Shown piece by piece: positions 30,814 to 34,186 of a DNA stretch of 34,186 nt. The notes beneath the pieces were generated by a model that was not told the origin of the DNA, did not search any database, and saw only the letters and a list, made by a program, of their open reading frames with translations. The DNA is taken from positions 1 through 34,186 of the forward strand of contig JBFIXI010000047.1 in assembly GCA_041605955.1 (NCBI GenBank). Reading direction: 5' to 3'. The translations under genes were made by a program, and so were the position numbers. Numbering within the stretch: position 1 is the stretch's first letter; each line of letters starts with the position of its first letter. This DNA is from JAHEJX01 sp041605955 (GTDB lineage Bacteria; Actinomycetota; Acidimicrobiia; Spongiisociales; UBA5794).

Positions 30814-31695
30814 GTGGCACTTGCTACCAGCCTCGACGAGACCATCTCGCGTTACCTGCAGCGGCTGGCGGACGAGCGCGCCCTGTCGGTTCACACCGTC
30901 GAGGCGTACCGACGCGACCTGGCCCAGTTCGCTGAGTTCTGTCGACGCCAGGACCTCCTCGACCTAACGGAGGTGTCGCGTCGGGTGTATCGCCGTTTCC
31001 TGGCCAACTTGAACAGCCGCGGCTACGCCCCCGCCTCGGCCGCGCGCAAGGCGTCGGCGGTGCGCGCCTTCTTCGAGGATGCTCTCAAGCGTGACCTGAT
31101 CGAAGCCAACCCGGCGCGCGGCGTGGCCCAGCCGAAACGACCCCCGGGCCTGCCCAAGTCGCTGCCCGCGGGTCCCCTCGGTGAGCTCCTCGACGCGATT
31201 GGCGGCGACTCGCCGCTCGATCTGCGCGACCGCGCGCTCGTCGAGATGTTGTACGCCACCGGGATGCGCGTCTCCGAGCTCGCCGGCCTGCGCGTGCAGG
31301 ATGTAGAGGCGGCTCCATTCATCCGGGTCAGGGGGAAGGGTGACAAGGAGCGAGTCGTGCCGCTCAGTCGGCAAGCCCGGCGGGCGGTGACCGCGTGGCT
31401 CGATGAGGGTCGAGTGGCCATCGCCGGTGCCGGTTCGGGGGATGCATTGTGGATCGGCGCCAGGGGAGGACGGCTGGATGCCCGGGGCATTCGGCGCGTC
31501 GTCAAACGCCGCCTCGGCACCTTCCCGCACGCGCTGCGCCACTCATTTGCCACTCATATGTTGGAGGGAGGTGCCGATCTACGTACTGTGCAAGAGTTGT
31601 TGGGTCACGTTGATCTGGCAACTACCCAGCTATACACTTCCGTGACTCGCAGACATCTCAAGGCGACTTATGACAGAAGCCACCCGCGTGCCTGA
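30814..31695 (+). CDS. xerC: Tyrosine recombinase XerC-like
   Basis: 293 residues from GTG 30814, near the usual 295-300. The N-terminal SAM-like domain (ISRYLQRLADERALSVHTVEAYRRDL) and the C-terminal catalytic domain carry the complete residue set: Arg152, Lys175, His239, Arg242, His265 and the nucleophile Tyr274. It resolves chromosome dimers at dif with XerD. The position in the dprA-xerC-whiG-rpsB block and absence of att repeats argue for the housekeeping enzyme, not an element integrase. GTG 30721 would overlap dprA and add about 31 unconserved residues. Its end overlaps the sigma gene by 26 nt. Confidence 0.92.
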   Translation: MALATSLDETISRYLQRLADERALSVHTVEAYRRDLAQFAEFCRRQDLLDLTEVSRRVYRRFLANLNSRGYAPASAARKASAVRAFFEDALKRDLIEANPARGVAQPKRPPGLPKSLPAGPLGELLDAIGGDSPLDLRDRALVEMLYATGMRVSELAGLRVQDVEAAPFIRVRGKGDKERVVPLSRQARRAVTAWLDEGRVAIAGAGSGDALWIGARGGRLDARGIRRVVKRRLGTFPHALRHSFATHMLEGGADLRTVQELLGHVDLATTQLYTSVTRRHLKATYDRSHPRA

Positions 31696-32464
31696 ACGTG
31701 GTGAGCAGGAACTCGCAAACCTCTGGGAGACGTTCAAGAGCTCCGGCGATCCGTCGGCGCGCGAAGGGCTGATTCTCCACTACTCCGCTCTCGTCAAGTT
31801 CGTCGCCGGCCGGGTACGGGCCGGGTTGCCACGCTCGGTGGATCCACAAGATCTCGTCTCTTACGGCACGTTCGGCCTAATCGACGCTATCGACAAGTTC
31901 GATCCCGAACGGGGCTACAAGTTCGAGACGTACGCCGTCAATCGGATCAAGGGCGCCATCCTCGACGAGCTACGGGCGCTCGACTGGGTACCGCGTTCGG
32001 TGCGCTCCCGAGCGCGTGAGATCCAGCGCAGCCTTGCCGAGCTGGAACACGCGTTGCAGCGCACTCCCAGCGACGAGGAGCTGGCCGAGCACATGGAGGT
32101 TCCGATCGGAACCCTGCAAGGCCATCTCGGCGAGATCTCGACACTGGGTTTCGTGGCGCTCGACGAGCTGCTCAATCCCGCAGAGCGCGATTCGGCGGCG
32201 GTGGGCGACGTGATGGCGGACCCTCGGGCGTCCGATCCGTCAGGCTCGTTCGAGAAGGAGGAGACCCGATATCTTCTGGCCGACAGCATCCAGCGACTTC
32301 CCGATCGGGAACGGCTGGTGGTGACGCTCTACTACTACGAGGGCCTGACCCTCGCCGAGATCGGCAAGGTGCTCAGTGTCACCGAGTCGCGGGTGTGTCA
32401 GATTCACACCAAGGCCGTCATGTCGCTGCGCAACCGCCTCATGGAGCCCCCGTTCAAGAAGTGA
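31670..32464 (+). CDS. WhiG/FliA-type sigma factor
   Basis: 264 residues. Region 2 is FVAGRVRAGLPRSVDPQDLVSYGTFGLIDAIDKFDPERGYKFETYAVNRIKGAILDELR in outline; region 3 includes QRTPSDEELAEHM; region 4 is ERLVVTLYYYEGLTLAEIGKVLSVTESRVCQIH. The pattern RxRxGLPxxVDxxDLxSYG is specific to the FliA/WhiG group. In Streptomyces whiG sits just upstream of rpsB and controls sporulation; in motile actinobacteria relatives drive flagellar genes. No flagellar genes are seen here, so which role applies is open. ATG 31670 overlaps xerC; GTG 31688 is an alternative start. Confidence 0.92.
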   Translation: MTEATRVPERGEQELANLWETFKSSGDPSAREGLILHYSALVKFVAGRVRAGLPRSVDPQDLVSYGTFGLIDAIDKFDPERGYKFETYAVNRIKGAILDELRALDWVPRSVRSRAREIQRSLAELEHALQRTPSDEELAEHMEVPIGTLQGHLGEISTLGFVALDELLNPAERDSAAVGDVMADPRASDPSGSFEKEETRYLLADSIQRLPDRERLVVTLYYYEGLTLAEIGKVLSVTESRVCQIHTKAVMSLRNRLMEPPFKK

Positions 32465-32483
32465 TCCGAGGGGCCTTGCAGTT

Positions 32484-32498
32484 CCCGTGATCAACGGG
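32484..32498 (+). terminator. Possible weak terminator hairpin after the sigma gene
   Basis: CCCGT (32484-32488), GATCA, ACGGG (32494-32498): a 5-bp stem 20 nt after the sigma stop. There is no T-run, and the stem is short, so this is only a candidate. Confidence 0.25.
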
Positions 32499-32674
32499 CC
32501 TCATCGTCGGGCGAGCAGTTGCCGTCCGCCATGATCGCGGAGCCCTCCAGACACTCGATGTACTTCTGCTAACGCGCCGTCAAGTTTGGCGGAGGAGCTC
32601 GTCGGGGATGGCCAGCAGGGTGAAGGAGCCGTATCGGAAGGCAATGCTCATGAGAATCGCCGTCGACCTCGTCA

Positions 32675-32704
32675 AACGTGAGGCACCGGAACGTGAGGCA
32701 CCGG
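32675..32704. repeat. Perfect 15-bp tandem duplication
   Basis: AACGTGAGGCACCGG occurs at 32675-32689 and again directly at 32690-32704. It lies 47 bp upstream of the rpsB -10-like hexamer. Confidence 0.9.
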
Positions 32705-32750
32705 GGGGACGACGCTAGCGCCGGTCGGCTGTGGCCCGGCGGCGTAGCGT

Positions 32751-32756
32751 TACACT
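32751..32756 (+). promoter_or_regulatory. Candidate rpsB promoter -10 (TACACT)
   Basis: TACACT lies 114 nt before GTG 32871. No clear -35 precedes it. Unlike the leaderless genes, rpsB has a long 5' leader and a strong AGGAGG. Confidence 0.35.
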
Positions 32757-32870
32757 GCCGCCTACCAAACACGCCGTACCGCAATCTCCCGTGGTCGCGC
32801 GTTCTCGGAAATGCGTGTCGGAGGCTCAAAGGGGCGGCGGAAGCTTCAACCCGAATAGGAGGAAACGCGC

Positions 32871-33656
32871 GTGGCATCAGTCACTATGCGGCAACTGCTC
32901 GAGGCCGGGGTCCACTTCGGGCACCAGACCCGGCGCTGGGATCCGAAGATGCGCCCTTACATCTTCGGGGAGCGCAACGGCATCCACATCGTCGATCTTC
33001 GCCAAACACTCGAGGCGACCGAAGGCGCCTGCAATTTCGTCAGGGATCTGGCTGCAGACGGCGGCGTCGTTCTGTTCGTCGGCGCCAAGAAGCAAGCGCA
33101 AGCAGCCATCAAGGACGCGGCCCAAGCCGCCTCCATGCCGTACGTGAATCATCGCTGGCTAGGGGGCATGCTGACGAACTTCCAGACGATCAACAAGCGG
33201 ATTCGCTACATGCTCGAGTTGGAGCAGATGGAATCGAGCGGCGAGATGGAGGCCCTTCCCAAGAAGGAGCGCCTCAGGTTGCGGCGCGAGCTGGAGAAGC
33301 TTCAGACAGTCCTCGGCGGGGTGCGTGACATGACTCGGGTCCCCGATGCTGTGTTCATCATCGACGTCAAGAACGAGCACATCGCGGTGACCGAAGCGAG
33401 TCGGCTTGGTATTCCAATCATTGCGGTCGTCGACACCAACTGCGATCCCGACCTCGTAGATCTGGTGATTCCCGGCAACGATGACGCCATCCGGGCGTCG
33501 CAATTGCTCGCCTCCACCATCTCCAATGCGGCCAAGGAAGGGCGTGAGCTCCATGAGGCGGCGCGCAGCAAGCGGGCCGCGGCCGCCAGCGCCGACGCGG
33601 CCGGTGCTACCGACGACGCCGGCGCCCCGGCAGCAGGCCAGGTTTCGGTTTCGTAG
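32871..33656 (+). CDS. rpsB: 30S ribosomal protein S2 (uS2)
   Basis: 261 residues from GTG 32871, preceded by AGGAGG at about 32858-32863. ASVTMRQLLEAGVHFGHQTRRWDPKM, ADGGVVLFVGAKKQAQ, NHRWLGGMLTNFQTI and PDAVFIIDVKNEHIAVTEA are diagnostic. The C-terminal Ala-rich tail (KRAAAASADAAGATDD) is a common extension in this family. It heads the usual rpsB-tsf operon; tsf begins 38 nt later. Confidence 0.97.
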   Translation: MASVTMRQLLEAGVHFGHQTRRWDPKMRPYIFGERNGIHIVDLRQTLEATEGACNFVRDLAADGGVVLFVGAKKQAQAAIKDAAQAASMPYVNHRWLGGMLTNFQTINKRIRYMLELEQMESSGEMEALPKKERLRLRRELEKLQTVLGGVRDMTRVPDAVFIIDVKNEHIAVTEASRLGIPIIAVVDTNCDPDLVDLVIPGNDDAIRASQLLASTISNAAKEGRELHEAARSKRAAAASADAAGATDDAGAPAAGQVSVS

Positions 33657-33694
33657 CGGCGCAGACCACCGCATTCACGATCTAAGGAGTATTC

Positions 33695-34186
33695 GTGGCT
33701 GATTTCACAGCGAAGGACGTCCAGACATTGCGTCACTCAACCGGCGCCGGGATGATGGATGCCAAACGCGCCCTGGAGGAAGCCGGCGGCGACATAGACA
33801 AAGCCAAGGACCTGCTGCGGGAAAGGGGCCTGGCGGCGGCCGCCAAACGGACCGACCGTCCCCAAGCGGAGGGTGCCATCGGCAGCTATCTCCACTCCCA
33901 AGCGGGCCGTCCCGTCATCGGGGTACTGGTGGAGCTGGCTTCCGAGACCGACTTCGTAGCCAAGTCCGATGACTTCCAGGAGATGGCCAACGACTTGGCC
34001 ATGCACGTGGCGGCGGGGCGGCCGCAATGGGTGACGATCGAAGATGTCCCGGACGACGTCATAGCCAAGGAGAAGGAACTGATCGCGGCGGCGGCCCGCA
34101 ACGAGGGCAAACCGGATCACATCATCGACAAGATCGTCGAAGGCCGGCTGGCTTCCTTCTATCAGGACAATGTGCTGATGGAGCAG
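33695..34186 (+). CDS. tsf: Elongation factor Ts, N-terminal part (runs off the window)
   Basis: GTG 33695, with AAGGAG 5 nt upstream (33684-33689), opens a frame that stays open to the last base (164 codons). FTAKDVQTLRHSTGAGMMDA is the UBA-like N-terminal domain; ALEEAGGDIDKAKDLLRERG and ELASETDFVAKSDDF, with the TDFV motif that displaces GDP from EF-Tu, follow. EF-Ts is the nucleotide exchange factor for EF-Tu. The C-terminal part lies beyond the window. Confidence 0.95.
   Translation, partial: MADFTAKDVQTLRHSTGAGMMDAKRALEEAGGDIDKAKDLLRERGLAAAAKRTDRPQAEGAIGSYLHSQAGRPVIGVLVELASETDFVAKSDDFQEMANDLAMHVAAGRPQWVTIEDVPDDVIAKEKELIAAAARNEGKPDHIIDKIVEGRLASFYQDNVLMEQ

Larger units (their letters stand above)
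32465..32870. other. 406-bp intergenic region between the sigma gene and rpsB
   Basis: No complete gene is seen. The minus strand holds two short protein-like stretches, KYIECLEGSAIMADGNCSPD (ending near 32500) and MSIAFRYGSFTLLAIPDELL (about 32585-32650), separated by stops; they could be relics of a lost gene. The right part contains a 15-bp tandem duplication, a TACACT hexamer and the rpsB leader. In Streptomyces a peptidase-like gene often lies at this position. Confidence 0.4.

Noticed and set aside
30814..31695. Tyrosine recombinase as sign of an integrated element
   Set aside because: It lies in the conserved dprA-xerC-sigma-rpsB block, has no att-like direct repeats or tRNA beside it, and looks like housekeeping XerC.

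Overview
This 34.2 kb window is high-GC chromosomal DNA that looks actinobacterial, most likely from the Acidimicrobiia or a close relative. The grounds are F420 biosynthesis (CofG/CofH), a DUF222-HNH endonuclease, a DUF2469 gene, a WhiG-type sigma factor next to rpsB, and the gene order trmD-rplS-lepB-...-DUF2469-yraN-...-comM-dprA-xerC-sigma-rpsB-tsf. The lineage is inferred from gene content; no marker tree could be run.

Layout. 1-2.4 kb: the tail of a VOC protein, a stretch of frame-broken coding sequence with two Ig-like repeats, and a NagZ-type GH3 lipoprotein gene that has lost its catalytic middle. 2.4-8.6 kb: an ArsR regulator under a 30-bp palindrome, a coupled NAD(P)-binding protein, a dienelactone hydrolase, an enoyl-CoA hydratase-fold protein and the fused isobutyryl-CoA mutase IcmF. 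8.6-10.1 kb: a decayed SnoaL/DUF4440-like remnant and a DUF222-HNH gene. 10.3-17.2 kb: MttB-like methyltransferase, CorC/HlyC-type membrane protein, DNA polymerase IV, phosphoribosyltransferase, lipoprotein, MBL-fold hydrolase and dodecin. 17.3-22.9 kb: MFS transporter with a palindrome in its promoter, a 2TM-domain protein whose N-terminus is a 15-bp tandem repeat, cofG, a cofH with a long N-terminal extension, and a TetR regulator. 22.9-34.2 kb: YbjQ-like gene, then the conserved block trmD, rplS, lepB, alkA-like, a second lepB, DUF2469, yraN, two tiny opposing genes, comM, dprA, xerC, whiG-like sigma, rpsB and tsf (cut by the window end).

How the genes fit together. ECH-fold protein and IcmF suggest short- and branched-chain acyl-CoA metabolism. 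CofG and CofH make the deazaflavin core of F420. The right-hand block is housekeeping: tRNA and ribosome parts, protein export, DNA uptake or processing and chromosome resolution.

The main points for a second look are: (1) a TANNNT hexamer 6-8 nt upstream of the start codon of about eleven genes, suggesting that leaderless mRNAs are the usual arrangement; (2) the first lepB appears to start at a CTG codon overlapping the rplS stop; (3) cofH carries about 250 extra N-terminal residues; (4) rnhB is missing from its usual place and an alkA-like gene plus a second lepB are there instead; (5) two palindromes sit in promoters. No complete new multi-gene system (defence island, CRISPR, BGC or mobile element) was recognised. 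No tRNA, rRNA, CRISPR array or IS was seen.
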